Source: Marmoricola endophyticus (GTDB lineage Bacteria; Actinomycetota; Actinomycetes; Propionibacteriales; Nocardioidaceae). From it: a stretch of 64,000 nt of DNA. This document shows, piece by piece, positions 1 to 7,734 of this stretch. Below the pieces are notes generated by a model. The model ran no database searches. It was not told where the DNA came from and saw nothing but the letters and a program-made list of their open reading frames with translations. Location: positions 2,109,556 to 2,173,555 of the forward strand of contig NZ_BMKQ01000001.1 in the NCBI RefSeq assembly GCF_014644415.1, given 5' to 3'. Both the position numbers and the translations under genes were made by a program. Positions within the stretch are counted from its first letter, which is position 1, and each line of letters starts with the position of its first letter.

Positions 1-16
1 TCGGCTCCAGGCGGGC

Positions 17-940
17 ATGCTGGGCGTCTGGCAGCTGTCGCGCCTGGGAGTGACGCGCTCCGTCATGCGGCACAAGCTGGCGACGGAGCGCTGGGGGCAG
101 CACACCGACCGTGTCCTGGCCACGACGACCGGGGAGCCCACGCTCCTGCAGCGGCAGTGGCTCGGCGTGCTCCACGCCGGCCGCGGGTCGCTCGTGGGCG
201 GCGTGAGTGCTGCCGAGAACGCCGGGCTGCGCGGCTGGAGCCGGGACCACGTGACCGTGCTCGTCGACGACGAGTGGTCGTTCGACCCGGTGCCTGGCAT
301 CGAGTTCTTCCGCACCAGGCGACCGCTGCGCGACCTGCGCGGCTCGCGTCCCGGCAGGCTGCCGGTCTGCCAGCTCGAGCCGGCGGTGCTGCTGTTCGCG
401 GCGTACGACCCGAGCGTCCGCACGGCGCAGGGCATCGTCGCCGCCGTCGTCCAGCAGCGCCTCACCACGCCTGAGGCGCTCACCGGTTGGATCGAGCGGT
501 TGCGGCCGCTGCGCCGGGCTCGGCTGTTCCGCCGGGTGCTGCTCGACGTCGCCGGCGGCGCCCAGTCGCTGGCCGAGATCGACGTACGCCGGATGTGCCG
601 CACGCACCGCCTCCCGCCGCCCACGAGACAGCGTCCGCGGCGCGACCGCGAGGGCCGCCTGCGCTACACCGACTGCGAGTGGGCCTTGCCGGACGGGCGG
701 ACCCTGGTCCTCGAGGTCGACGGGGCCTTCCATGCCGACGTCCTGCACTGGGGAGCGGACATGCGACGACAGCGCAAGCTCGCCACGAGCGTCCGGATCG
801 TCGTGCGGTGCAGCGCCATCGAGCTGCGCGACGAGCCGGAGGCAGTGGCCGAGGACCTGGTCGCGCTGGGGGTGAGGTCGTGTGCTGGAGCGGTCGCCAG
901 GGCGACCACTGCAGCACACGACTCGACTACTGGGCCTTGA
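17..940 (+). CDS. DUF559/AbiEi-like protein (5' end probably outside window)
   Basis: The N-terminal half resembles the winged-helix AbiEi-like domain common in actinobacterial proteins. The C-terminal part, around VLEVDGAFH, followed by an Asp-Met-Arg-Arg stretch and a final VRCSAIEL strand, resembles the Vsr-like DUF559 nuclease fold. The frame is open to the window edge (Arg-Leu-Gln-Ala-Gly precede the ATG), so the true start is probably upstream. The last codons overlap the 3' end of pntB on the other strand by 14 bp and contain a strong hairpin. Proteins of this class are often called antitoxin-like, but no toxin partner is visible here. The family assignment is by resemblance only; the function is unknown. 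Confidence 0.6.
   Translation: MLGVWQLSRLGVTRSVMRHKLATERWGQHTDRVLATTTGEPTLLQRQWLGVLHAGRGSLVGGVSAAENAGLRGWSRDHVTVLVDDEWSFDPVPGIEFFRTRRPLRDLRGSRPGRLPVCQLEPAVLLFAAYDPSVRTAQGIVAAVVQQRLTTPEALTGWIERLRPLRRARLFRRVLLDVAGGAQSLAEIDVRRMCRTHRLPPPTRQRPRRDREGRLRYTDCEWALPDGRTLVLEVDGAFHADVLHWGADMRRQRKLATSVRIVVRCSAIELRDEPEAVAEDLVALGVRSCAGAVARATTAAHDSTTGP
877..922. terminator. Bidirectional hairpin in the overlap of convergent genes
   Basis: Two 21-base arms (877-897 and 902-922) pair with two mismatches around a four-base loop. The hairpin lies inside the last codons of the DUF559-like gene and 5 bp beyond the pntB stop, so it can end transcription from both directions. There is no T-tract, as is usual for GC-rich actinobacterial terminators. 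Confidence 0.65.
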
Positions 941-2318
941 CCGCGCTCAGCAGCTTGGACAGCGAGTCCTTCGCGTCGCCGAACAGCAGCGTCGTGGCGG
1001 GCTCGTAGAGCAGCTCGTTCTCGATGCCCGCGAAGCCGGGACGCATGGAGCGCTTGAGGAAGACGACCTGCTTCGCCTCGTCGGCGTTGAGGATCGGCAT
1101 GCCGTAGATCGGGGCGCCCGGTGTCGTCTTGGCGGCCGGGTTGACCACGTCGTTCGCGCCGACCACCACGACGACGTCGGCGTTCTTGAAGTCGCCGTTG
1201 ATGTCGTCCATCTCGATCAGCTGCTCGTAGGGCACCTGGGCCTCGGCGAGGAGGACGTTCATGTGCCCGGGCATCCGGCCGGCGACCGGGTGGATGGCGT
1301 AGTCGACCTTGGCGCCGCGCTCGGTGAGGACGTCGACCAGCTCGCGCAGCGTGTGCTGGGCCTGCGCCACCGCGAGGCCGTAGCCGGGCACGACGATGAC
1401 GCGCTCGGCGTACGCCAGCAGGATCGCGATGTCCTCGGGACCGGCGGACCTCACCGGTCGGTCGGAGGCCTCGCCGGCGCCGAGCGTCGAGCCGCCCTTG
1501 AGGGCGCCGAAGAGGATGTTGGACACCGAGCGGCCCATCGCGTTGGCCATCAGGCGGGTGAGGAAGGTGCCGGACGCGCCGACCAGCGTGCCGGCGACCA
1601 GCAGCAGCGTGTTGCCCAGGACGTACCCGCCCGCGGCCACGGTCAGGCCGGTGAACGCGTTGAGCAGCGAGATGACGATGGGGACGTCGGCACCGCCCAC
1701 CGGGAGCACCAGCAGCACGCCGAGCAGCAGCCCGACGAGCGCGAGCACGATGCCCACGACCATGGCCGGGGAGACGATGTTCAGCACGACGAGCACGACG
1801 GCCACGACGAGGCCCAGCCCGAACACGACCGGCAGGCCGGGGAAGATCACGGGGCGGGACGTCATCACCTCCTGCAGCTTGAGGAAGGTGATCACCGAGC
1901 CGGCGAACGAGATCGCGCCGACCACGATGGTGAAGCCGGTAGCCAGCAGGGTGAACCAGGGGACGTCGCCGCCGACGCTGTCCACCTCGGCCAGCTCGCG
2001 CAGCTCCAGCAGCGCCACGATCGCCGCCGCACCGCCGCCGACGCCGTTGAACAGCGCCACCATCTGCGGCATCTGCGTCATCTGGACCCGGCGCGCTCCC
2101 GCGAAGCCCACCAGGGAGCCGACGACGATCGCCACCAGGATCAGCACGACGTGGTCGAGATCGGCGTAGAAGAACGGGATCGCGCAGCCGACGACCGCGG
2201 CGACGGCGCCGACGGCGTTGCCGGTCCGGGCCGTACGCGGGCCGGAGAGCCCCTTCAGCGCCAGGATGAAGCCGACGGCACACAGCAGGTAGGCGACCTG
2301 CGCCCAGACGGGGATCAC
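927..2318 (-). CDS. pntB: NAD(P) transhydrogenase subunit beta
   Basis: PntB is the membrane subunit that couples proton entry to hydride transfer from NADH to NADP+. The N-terminal two thirds is a bundle of hydrophobic helices. The C-terminal domain III (from about residue 285) binds NADP(H) and shows the family sequence VIVVPGYGLAVAQAQH, the G-x-M-P-G-H-M-N segment and the late VVVVGANDVVNP stretch. At 463 residues it has the usual length. The GTG start shares a 4-bp GTGA overlap with the preceding pntA2 gene, so translation is probably coupled. It is the last gene of a possible six-gene run that begins with the P450. Confidence 0.96.
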   Translation of the reverse strand: MIPVWAQVAYLLCAVGFILALKGLSGPRTARTGNAVGAVAAVVGCAIPFFYADLDHVVLILVAIVVGSLVGFAGARRVQMTQMPQMVALFNGVGGGAAAIVALLELRELAEVDSVGGDVPWFTLLATGFTIVVGAISFAGSVITFLKLQEVMTSRPVIFPGLPVVFGLGLVVAVVLVVLNIVSPAMVVGIVLALVGLLLGVLLVLPVGGADVPIVISLLNAFTGLTVAAGGYVLGNTLLLVAGTLVGASGTFLTRLMANAMGRSVSNILFGALKGGSTLGAGEASDRPVRSAGPEDIAILLAYAERVIVVPGYGLAVAQAQHTLRELVDVLTERGAKVDYAIHPVAGRMPGHMNVLLAEAQVPYEQLIEMDDINGDFKNADVVVVVGANDVVNPAAKTTPGAPIYGMPILNADEAKQVVFLKRSMRPGFAGIENELLYEPATTLLFGDAKDSLSKLLSAVKAQ

Positions 2319-2623
2319 GCGACGTCCTCACGCTTGGCGGCCGGCTTCTTGCGGGTGAACATCTGCAGCATCCGGTCGGTGACGACGAAGCCGCCGACCA
2401 TGTTCACCGCGGCCAGCACGATCGCGACGACACCGAGCGTCACCGGCAGGGCGCCGTCGCTGGAGCCGGTCGCGATGATCGCCCCGAGCAGGATCACGCC
2501 GTGGATGGCGTTGGCGCCGGACATCAGCGGCGTGTGCAGGGTCGAGGAGACCTTGGCGATCACCTCGATGCCCACGAACACGCTGAGCACGAAGATGGTC
2601 AGCAGGGTGACGGTCTCGTTCAC
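2315..2623 (-). CDS. pntAB: NAD(P) transhydrogenase subunit alpha, transmembrane part
   Basis: This 102-residue protein is the separate membrane part (domain II) of the alpha subunit, as in three-subunit transhydrogenases. Three hydrophobic helices are visible, with the conserved SGANAIHGVILLGA segment in the second and a basic, cytoplasmic C-terminus (RKKPAAKRED). I start it at the GTG at 2621-2623, which overlaps the pntAA stop codon by 4 bp; a longer upstream reading in this frame is only Arg/Pro-rich shadow of pntAA. Its stop overlaps the pntB start in the same way. It assembles with PntAA and PntB in the cytoplasmic membrane. Confidence 0.94.
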   Translation of the reverse strand: MNETVTLLTIFVLSVFVGIEVIAKVSSTLHTPLMSGANAIHGVILLGAIIATGSSDGALPVTLGVVAIVLAAVNMVGGFVVTDRMLQMFTRKKPAAKREDVA

Positions 2624-3783
2624 GCGGGGTCTCCCTCGGTCGGGCCCTGCTGGCGCAGGGCGTCCCGTGTCGGCTCGTGCCGGACCTCGCCGGCGTGGGT
2701 GACGCAGGAGCCGGCGACGATCTCGTCGTCGAAGTCGGGGGCGAAGGCGGCCGCACCGTCCTCGTCCGCGGGGCGGGTCATCAGCGTCAGCAGGTTGACG
2801 ACGTTCTGGGCGTACAGCTTCGAGGCCGGGCCGGGCATCTGCGAGGGCACGTTGGCGCCGCCCCAGATCTGCGCGTTGCCGACCCGGACGACCTTGCCGG
2901 CGACCGAGCCCTCGACGTTGCCTCCGGAGTCGGCCGCCAGGTCGACCACCACGGCCCCCGGCCCCATCTGCCGGACCATCTGGTCGGTGACCAGCATCGG
3001 CGCGGTACGACCGGGGACCGCGGCGGTGGTGATCAGCGCGTCCGCGTCGGCGATGTACGGCGTCAGCAGGTCGCGCTGGCGTGCGGCCCGGTCCTCGGTC
3101 ATCTCCCGGGCGTAGCCGCCGGTGCCCTCGAGGGTCTCCAGGTCCAGCTCGATGGCCTGGGCGCCCATCGACCGGATCTCCTCGGCGGCGGCCGCACGGA
3201 CGTCGTACGCCTTGACCACGGCACCGAGCCGCTTGGCCGTGGCGATCGCCTGCAGCCCGGCGACGCCGGCACCGAGGACGACGACCTGCGCGGGCGGCAC
3301 GGTGCCGGCCGCGGTCATGTTGAGCGGGAGGAACCGGCGCAGCAGCCCGGCGGCGACGATCGCGCACCGGTAGCCCGACACCAGTGCCTGCGAGGACAGG
3401 GCGTCCATCGACTGGGCGCGCGAGATCCGCGGCACCAGCTCGGCCGCGAAGGCGGTGACCTGCGCGTCGCGCAGCGCGACCACGAGGTCCGGGCGCGTCG
3501 AGACCGGCAGGAACGACAACGTCGCCGTCCCCGCGCGCAGCCCCGCGACCCGGTCGGCCTCCAGCGGCTGCACCGACACCACGACGTCCGCCGACGCCAG
3601 GGCGTCGGGGTCGACGACCGCCCCGGCGGCGGCGTACTCCTCGTCGGGGTGGTCGGCCTGCTCCCCCGCGGCGGGTTCCACGGCCACCTCGGCACCCAGC
3701 CCGGTCAGCTTCCCGACCAGCTCCGGGACCATGGCGACGCGGGTCTCCCCGTCACGGGCTTCCCGTGCGACTGCGATCCTCAC
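2620..3783 (-). CDS. pntAA: NAD(P) transhydrogenase subunit alpha, NAD-binding part
   Basis: This is the soluble NAD(H)-binding domain I of transhydrogenase, related to alanine dehydrogenase. Visible features are RDGETRVAMVP near the N-terminus, the RISRAQSMDALSSQA segment, the Rossmann glycine motif VVLGAGVAGLQAIATAKRLGA and the DLAADSGGNVEGS loop. I chose the GTG giving MRIAVARE, the usual family start; a TTG three codons earlier (3790-3792) is the alternative, and neither has a clear ribosome-binding site. The gene is 42 bp downstream of the sirtuin gene on the same strand, so NAD(P)-consuming and NAD(P)-interconverting functions may be co-transcribed. Confidence 0.95.
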   Translation of the reverse strand: MRIAVAREARDGETRVAMVPELVGKLTGLGAEVAVEPAAGEQADHPDEEYAAAGAVVDPDALASADVVVSVQPLEADRVAGLRAGTATLSFLPVSTRPDLVVALRDAQVTAFAAELVPRISRAQSMDALSSQALVSGYRCAIVAAGLLRRFLPLNMTAAGTVPPAQVVVLGAGVAGLQAIATAKRLGAVVKAYDVRAAAAEEIRSMGAQAIELDLETLEGTGGYAREMTEDRAARQRDLLTPYIADADALITTAAVPGRTAPMLVTDQMVRQMGPGAVVVDLAADSGGNVEGSVAGKVVRVGNAQIWGGANVPSQMPGPASKLYAQNVVNLLTLMTRPADEDGAAAFAPDFDDEIVAGSCVTHAGEVRHEPTRDALRQQGPTEGDPA

Positions 3784-3825
3784 AGGGCGCAACCTAGGGC
3801 ATCGGGAGCACGGTTGGGCCCTCCG

Positions 3826-4551
3826 TCAGGACAGCGTGGCGAGGGTCTCCTCCACCCACGCGGGGACGACGTCGGTCGCCGGGCCGTGCTTGGAACGAGC
3901 AAAGAGCGCGCTGCCGTCGGAGGGGACCAGGTTGAGCTCGAGCGTGTCCGCGCCGGCCGCCGAGGCCAGCTGGACGAAGCCGGCGGCGGGGTAGACCGCC
4001 CCGCTCGTCCCGACCGAGACGAAGAGGTCGGCGGCCCACAGCGCCTCCTCGATGGCGTCCATGTGGCGCGGGATCTCGCCGAACCAGACGACGTCGGGCC
4101 GCAGCGCCACCGCGCCGCAGCCCGGGCAGGGCGCGTTGAGCGTCGTACGACCCGCGTCCGGGTGCCCCCCGCACGACAGGCACCAGGCCTGTCGCAGCGT
4201 GCCGTGCATGTGCAGCAGGTCGCGGGGGTCGGCACCCGCCTCGGCGGCCGCGCGGTCGTGCAGGTCGTCGACGTTCTGCGTCACCACCAGCGCCCGGCCG
4301 CCGTGCTCGCGAGCGGCCACCTGCAGCCGGGCCAGCGCGTGGTGCGCCGCGTTGGGCACCACGCCGTCGAGGCTGGCCCGTCGCGCGTCGTAGAACCGGT
4401 GCACGAGCTCGGGGTCGCGCCGGAACGCCTCCGGTGTCGCGACGTCCTCGACGTGGTGGTTCTCCCACAGCCCGTCGGAGTCACGGAAGGTGGCGAGCCC
4501 GCTCTCCGCCGAGATCCCGGCGCCGGTGAGGACGACGATGTTCTGCGTCAC
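3826..4551 (-). CDS. cobB: Sirtuin: NAD-dependent protein deacylase
   Basis: Sir2-family enzyme that removes acyl groups from lysine using NAD+. Visible motifs are GAGISAESG (NAD binding, from residue 10), TQNVDDLHDRA, the catalytic His in HMHGTLRQ, and two CxxC pairs (CLSCGG and CPGCG) that bind structural zinc. The FYDARRASL segment has the Tyr and Arg spacing of class III sirtuins such as E. coli CobB, which also accept succinyl-lysine; this substrate preference is inference. The 241-residue length is normal. It starts 18 bp after the ferredoxin stop and lies just before the transhydrogenase genes on the same strand. Confidence 0.93.
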   Translation of the reverse strand: MTQNIVVLTGAGISAESGLATFRDSDGLWENHHVEDVATPEAFRRDPELVHRFYDARRASLDGVVPNAAHHALARLQVAAREHGGRALVVTQNVDDLHDRAAAEAGADPRDLLHMHGTLRQAWCLSCGGHPDAGRTTLNAPCPGCGAVALRPDVVWFGEIPRHMDAIEEALWAADLFVSVGTSGAVYPAAGFVQLASAAGADTLELNLVPSDGSALFARSKHGPATDVVPAWVEETLATLS

Positions 4552-4569
4552 GGGGTGGAACCGTACGCC

Positions 4570-4794
4570 TCAGGGCTCCTCGTGCAGCACGATCGCCTGC
4601 ACCGGGCAGCCGACCGCCGCGGCGTCGACATCGGCGGCCTGGTCCGCCGTCGGGTGCTCCTCGAGCACCACGACCGACGCGTCGTCGTCCTGGTCGAAGA
4701 CCTCGGGTGCCGTCATCACGCACTGGCCCGAGCCGACGCAGACGTCGGCGTCGGCCTCGACGCGCAGCGGCCTCCCCGCGCTCACTGCACTCAC
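4570..4794 (-). CDS. [3Fe-4S] ferredoxin, P450 partner
   Basis: A small acidic ferredoxin of 74 residues. It carries the spacing C-V-G-S-G-Q-C followed later by C-P, in which the position that holds a fourth Cys in 4Fe ferredoxins is not Cys, as expected for a [3Fe-4S] cluster. The gene overlaps the P450 stop by 4 bp (GTGA), so the two are translated together and this is very likely the electron donor to that P450. The reductase that charges it is not encoded in the window. A GTG at 4785 is an alternative start. Confidence 0.92.
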   Translation of the reverse strand: MSAVSAGRPLRVEADADVCVGSGQCVMTAPEVFDQDDDASVVVLEEHPTADQAADVDAAAVGCPVQAIVLHEEP

Positions 4795-6017
4795 TGCTCG
4801 GTCCAGGTCACCGGTAGGCTGCGGACACCGCCGGTGACGGTCTCGCGCACCTCGATGTCGTCCAGGGCGACGGCCAGCCGCAGACCGGGCAGCCGCCGAG
4901 CCAGTGTCGCGAACGTCGCGCGCAGCTCCGTACGGGCCAGGCTCGCGCCGATGCAGAAGTGGCCGCCGTGCCCGAACCCGACGTGCGCCTTCTCCTGTCG
5001 GTCCGGGACGAAGTCCTCCGCGTCGGCGAAGGCCTCGGGGTCGCGGTTGGCGGCGTTGATCGAGAACATCACCGCGTCGCCGGTGCGGATGGTCTCCTCG
5101 CCGACCTCGACGTCGGTGTGCGCGTAGCGCAGCAGCCCCAGATCACCCGGAGCCCCCAGCCGCATCATCTCCTCGACGAGCGCGTTGACCCTGCCCTCGG
5201 GGTCCTCGACCAGCGCGCGCCACTGGTCCGGGGCGCCCGACAGCATGAGCGTGCCGAGGCCGATCCGGTTCACCGTGGTCTCGTGGCCGGCGAAGAGCAG
5301 GCCCGTGCAGATCCGGACCAGCTCGTCGTGGGAGAAGTCGGGGTCCTCGTCGTACGCCCGGACCAGGTCGGTGATCACGTCCTCGCCGGGTGCGGTGCGC
5401 TTGGCCTCGGCGAGCGTGCCCATGTACGCGTGGAACTCCCGCCGCGCCGCCTGGGCGTCGCCGCCGGTGAACGACGACATCCGCTCCGAGAGCGAGGAGA
5501 AGTAGTCGCCGTCGCTCTCCGGTACGCCGAGCAGCGTGCAGATCACGGCCACCGGCAGCGGGAAGGCGAGCGTCGCGTGCAGGTCCGCGACACCGTCCGG
5601 CGAGGCGTCGTGCTCGGCGACGAGGGCGTCGACGTAGCCGTCGATGAGCTGCTGGACGCGACCCTCGAGCGTCCGCATCCGCTTGGCGGAGAAGGCGGGG
5701 GTGAGCAGCCGGCGCATCCGGGTGTGCTCCCGCTCCTCGGTCTCGATGTCGCCCGACGGTCCCTCGAGGACGGCGGAGGTGTTGATCCGGGAGGCGTTCT
5801 CCGGGTCGGGGTGGGAGCGGCCCAGGCGCTTGTCGGCGAGCAGGCTGCGGACCTCCTCGAAGCGGGTGACCAGCCAGGCCGGGTCGCCGGCGGGGGTGGT
5901 GACCGCGGTGATCGGCGCCTCGCGGCGCAGGACGTCGTACAGCGGGGCGAGATCGAGCAGGTTCGGCCGGCCGAAGGGCAGCTGCGGTCGGGCCGGGTCG
6001 GCGTCGAGAACGGTCAT
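4791..6017 (-). CDS. Cytochrome P450
   Basis: Soluble bacterial class I P450 of 408 residues. It has the I-helix oxygen-activation motif FAGHETT (about residue 243) and the heme-ligand loop FGHGGHFCIGASLAR with the proximal Cys, followed by the usual C-terminal strand near SLPVTW. Substrate cannot be deduced. The ferredoxin gene overlaps its 3' end. Upstream, a TetR-family gene diverges over an 83-bp region with a candidate operator, so the repressor probably controls this gene and any co-transcribed downstream genes. Confidence 0.95.
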   Translation of the reverse strand: MTVLDADPARPQLPFGRPNLLDLAPLYDVLRREAPITAVTTPAGDPAWLVTRFEEVRSLLADKRLGRSHPDPENASRINTSAVLEGPSGDIETEEREHTRMRRLLTPAFSAKRMRTLEGRVQQLIDGYVDALVAEHDASPDGVADLHATLAFPLPVAVICTLLGVPESDGDYFSSLSERMSSFTGGDAQAARREFHAYMGTLAEAKRTAPGEDVITDLVRAYDEDPDFSHDELVRICTGLLFAGHETTVNRIGLGTLMLSGAPDQWRALVEDPEGRVNALVEEMMRLGAPGDLGLLRYAHTDVEVGEETIRTGDAVMFSINAANRDPEAFADAEDFVPDRQEKAHVGFGHGGHFCIGASLARTELRATFATLARRLPGLRLAVALDDIEVRETVTGGVRSLPVTWTEQ

Positions 6018-6056
6018 GGGGGGAGCCTTTCCGAGAGAAGGCCTTCACCGTACGAC

Positions 6057-6070
6057 TTGATGGCAGTCAA
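6057..6070. promoter_or_regulatory. Candidate TetR operator between P450 and tetR
   Basis: An inverted repeat TTGA-N6-TCAA lies in the short divergent region between the P450 and tetR starts. It is flanked by wider, weaker symmetry (TACGACT before it and AGTTCGTA after it). The position fits an autoregulatory TetR operator; the sequence alone does not prove it. Confidence 0.35.
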
Positions 6071-6086
6071 TGACAGAAATAGTTCG

Positions 6087-6092
6087 TAGGAT
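6087..6092 (+). promoter_or_regulatory. -10 element of tetR, leaderless pattern
   Basis: TAGGAT ends 8 bases before the ATG of the TetR gene. This spacing is typical of leaderless actinobacterial transcripts whose first bases are the start codon. Confidence 0.45.
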
Positions 6093-6100
6093 CCCTCCGC

Positions 6101-6709
6101 ATGAGCACCGACCCGCGCGGACGCCCCCCGCTGAGCGAGGAGCGCCGCCGGGAGCAGCGGCTCGCCGTCAGCCGCGCGGCGGTCGCGCTGTTCCGCGAGC
6201 ACGGCCTCTCCACGACCTCCGGGCAGCAGGTCGCGGCCGCGGCCGGCATCTCCGAGAGGACGCTGTGGCGGCTGTTCCGCAGCAAGGAGTCCTGCGTCGA
6301 GCCGGTGCTGCGGTCGGTGGTCGACGGCACCCGGGACGCACTGCGCTCCTGGAGTGCCTCCACCGCGCTGGACGAGCACCTCGGGGCGGTCGCCGAGGAG
6401 CTGTTCGACGCCGACGACACCGAGGACGCGCTCGCGGTCATCCGGATGAGCCACGAGTCGCCGCCGCTGCGCGCCGTGTGGTTGCTGCTGCAGGAGCAGA
6501 CCGAGCCCGCGCTGCGCGAGGCCCTCGCCGGCCCGATGGGGCTCCCGCCCGACGCGCCCGCGGTCTACGTCAGGGCCGCCACGACGAACGCGGCCCTGCG
6601 CGTGCTGGTGGACGCGGTGGCCGCGGGCGGGACGTCGTACGAGCTGGACGAGGTGGTGGCGGCGGTGCGCGACGCGACCCGGCCGCCACCCGCACCGTCA
6701 GACCGTTGA
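6101..6709 (+). CDS. TetR-family transcriptional regulator
   Basis: A 202-residue regulator with an N-terminal TetR helix-turn-helix: the EHGLSTTSGQQVAAAAGISERTLWRLFRSKE region (about 38-67) is the canonical TetR signature. The C-terminal ligand domain is generic. It diverges from the P450 operon with only 83 bp between starts, the typical layout of a local repressor. Its 3' end overlaps the convergent small membrane-protein gene by 12 bp. Confidence 0.93.
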   Translation: MSTDPRGRPPLSEERRREQRLAVSRAAVALFREHGLSTTSGQQVAAAAGISERTLWRLFRSKESCVEPVLRSVVDGTRDALRSWSASTALDEHLGAVAEELFDADDTEDALAVIRMSHESPPLRAVWLLLQEQTEPALREALAGPMGLPPDAPAVYVRAATTNAALRVLVDAVAAGGTSYELDEVVAAVRDATRPPPAPSDR

Positions 6710-6886
6710 GCCCTGGTACGCGTTCTTGCGGCCCCAGACCAGCCACACGATCAGCGTGATGATGCTGAACAGGAAGGCGACGACCGTCCAGATCACCTTC
6801 TTGGCCACGCTCGCCGGCGAGCGCCACACGTCGATGGTGATGTAGACGAAGATGATGATCTCGAGGATGTAGAGGATCGTCCTCAT
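6698..6886 (-). CDS. Small two-helix membrane protein
   Basis: This 62-residue protein has two hydrophobic helices (about 3-20 and 31-50) and a short polar tail. The layout resembles the stand-alone phospholipase-D-nuclease N-terminal (PLDc_N-like) membrane proteins of actinobacteria; no catalytic motif is present. I start it at the ATG at 6884-6886 because a GGGAGG ribosome-binding site lies 8 bases upstream; longer readings upstream are low-complexity. It overlaps the end of tetR on the opposite strand. Function unknown. Confidence 0.75.
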   Translation of the reverse strand: MRTILYILEIIIFVYITIDVWRSPASVAKKVIWTVVAFLFSIITLIVWLVWGRKNAYQGSTV

Positions 6887-7083
6887 GGCGGGTGCCTCCC
6901 GGCGGGTCGGTGGCCCGGACGTCGTCGTCCGGGTGGGGGGAGCGTAGGACGGCGGTGCGTCGTACGCACGTCCCCACGCTGCCGGCCGGGCGAGCATCGT
7001 GCGTGCGCCCCGCGCGCGGCTGTCGGCCGTGGTCGCGGACCGTGCGCCGGGCGAGCGGGGCACGGGCCGCCCGACAGGGTCCC

Positions 7084-7089
7084 TACACT
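7084..7089 (+). promoter_or_regulatory. -10 element, leaderless pattern
   Basis: TACACT ends 6 bases before the GTG of the exported protein at 7096. No ribosome-binding site is present, so a leaderless message is likely, and this also supports the chosen start. Confidence 0.45.
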
Positions 7090-7095
7090 GCCGGC

Positions 7096-7734
7096 GTGGC
7101 TGATTCCGGTACACCGAGCAGGCAGCGGATCATCCGCCGCAGTGTCGTGGTCGCGGTGGTGCTGGTCGCGGCCCTCCTGGTCGCCCCGAAGGCGGCCGAC
7201 GCGTGGCGCGGTGTCTCCTCCTTCCTCCACGGCACCACGGTGGCTCCGCGCGGTTTCGACGCGGTGCCCGACGAGGAGCTGCGGGCGACGATCCGGTCGA
7301 TGCCCGAGGTGAGAACAGCGACGCTGGAGTACCAGACGAACTTCGAGATGGGCGACAGCTACGACGGGAGGGTCCACCTGCGGCCGGGGCTCTCCGACGA
7401 CGAGATCGACTCGGTGCGCGACCGCATCGTGCTCGTCCTCATCCAGGGCCACTACGACGCACAGCTCGCCGTCGACGTGATCCCCGAGAGCGGGCGCTCC
7501 GTGTCGGTCGACCGGTCACTGGACCTCGACGAAGGCTTCGCAGGCTTCGGCAACAGCTCGGTCGCCACGCTGCTCGGCCCGCCGGCCGGCGAGCGCGACT
7601 GGCCGCCGGCGCTCGCCGGCGTCGCCGCCGACGCCTTGATCTCGCGCCCCGACTGGTGCGCGCCCCGCGGCGAGCGCAACCCGCTCTGCTTCGCCGCGAT
7701 CGGCAGTCTGCCTGCGGTGCAACCGCCTCAGTAG
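7096..7734 (+). CDS. Exported or membrane-anchored protein of unknown function
   Basis: This 212-residue protein has a basic N-terminus (RQRIIRRS) and one hydrophobic segment (about 16-34) that could be an anchor or signal peptide ending near ADAWRG. The rest is a soluble, mixed domain with two late Cys residues that could form a disulfide outside the cell. I do not recognise the family. The start is the GTG at 7096, chosen because a -10-like TACACT lies directly upstream. Its 3' end overlaps menB on the opposite strand by 7 bp. Confidence 0.6.
   Translation: MADSGTPSRQRIIRRSVVVAVVLVAALLVAPKAADAWRGVSSFLHGTTVAPRGFDAVPDEELRATIRSMPEVRTATLEYQTNFEMGDSYDGRVHLRPGLSDDEIDSVRDRIVLVLIQGHYDAQLAVDVIPESGRSVSVDRSLDLDEGFAGFGNSSVATLLGPPAGERDWPPALAGVAADALISRPDWCAPRGERNPLCFAAIGSLPAVQPPQ

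Noticed and set aside
17-940. A complete toxin-antitoxin pair at the left edge.
   Set aside because: Only the AbiEi/DUF559-like protein is present; the next gene is pntB on the other strand, and no AbiEii-type toxin is seen.
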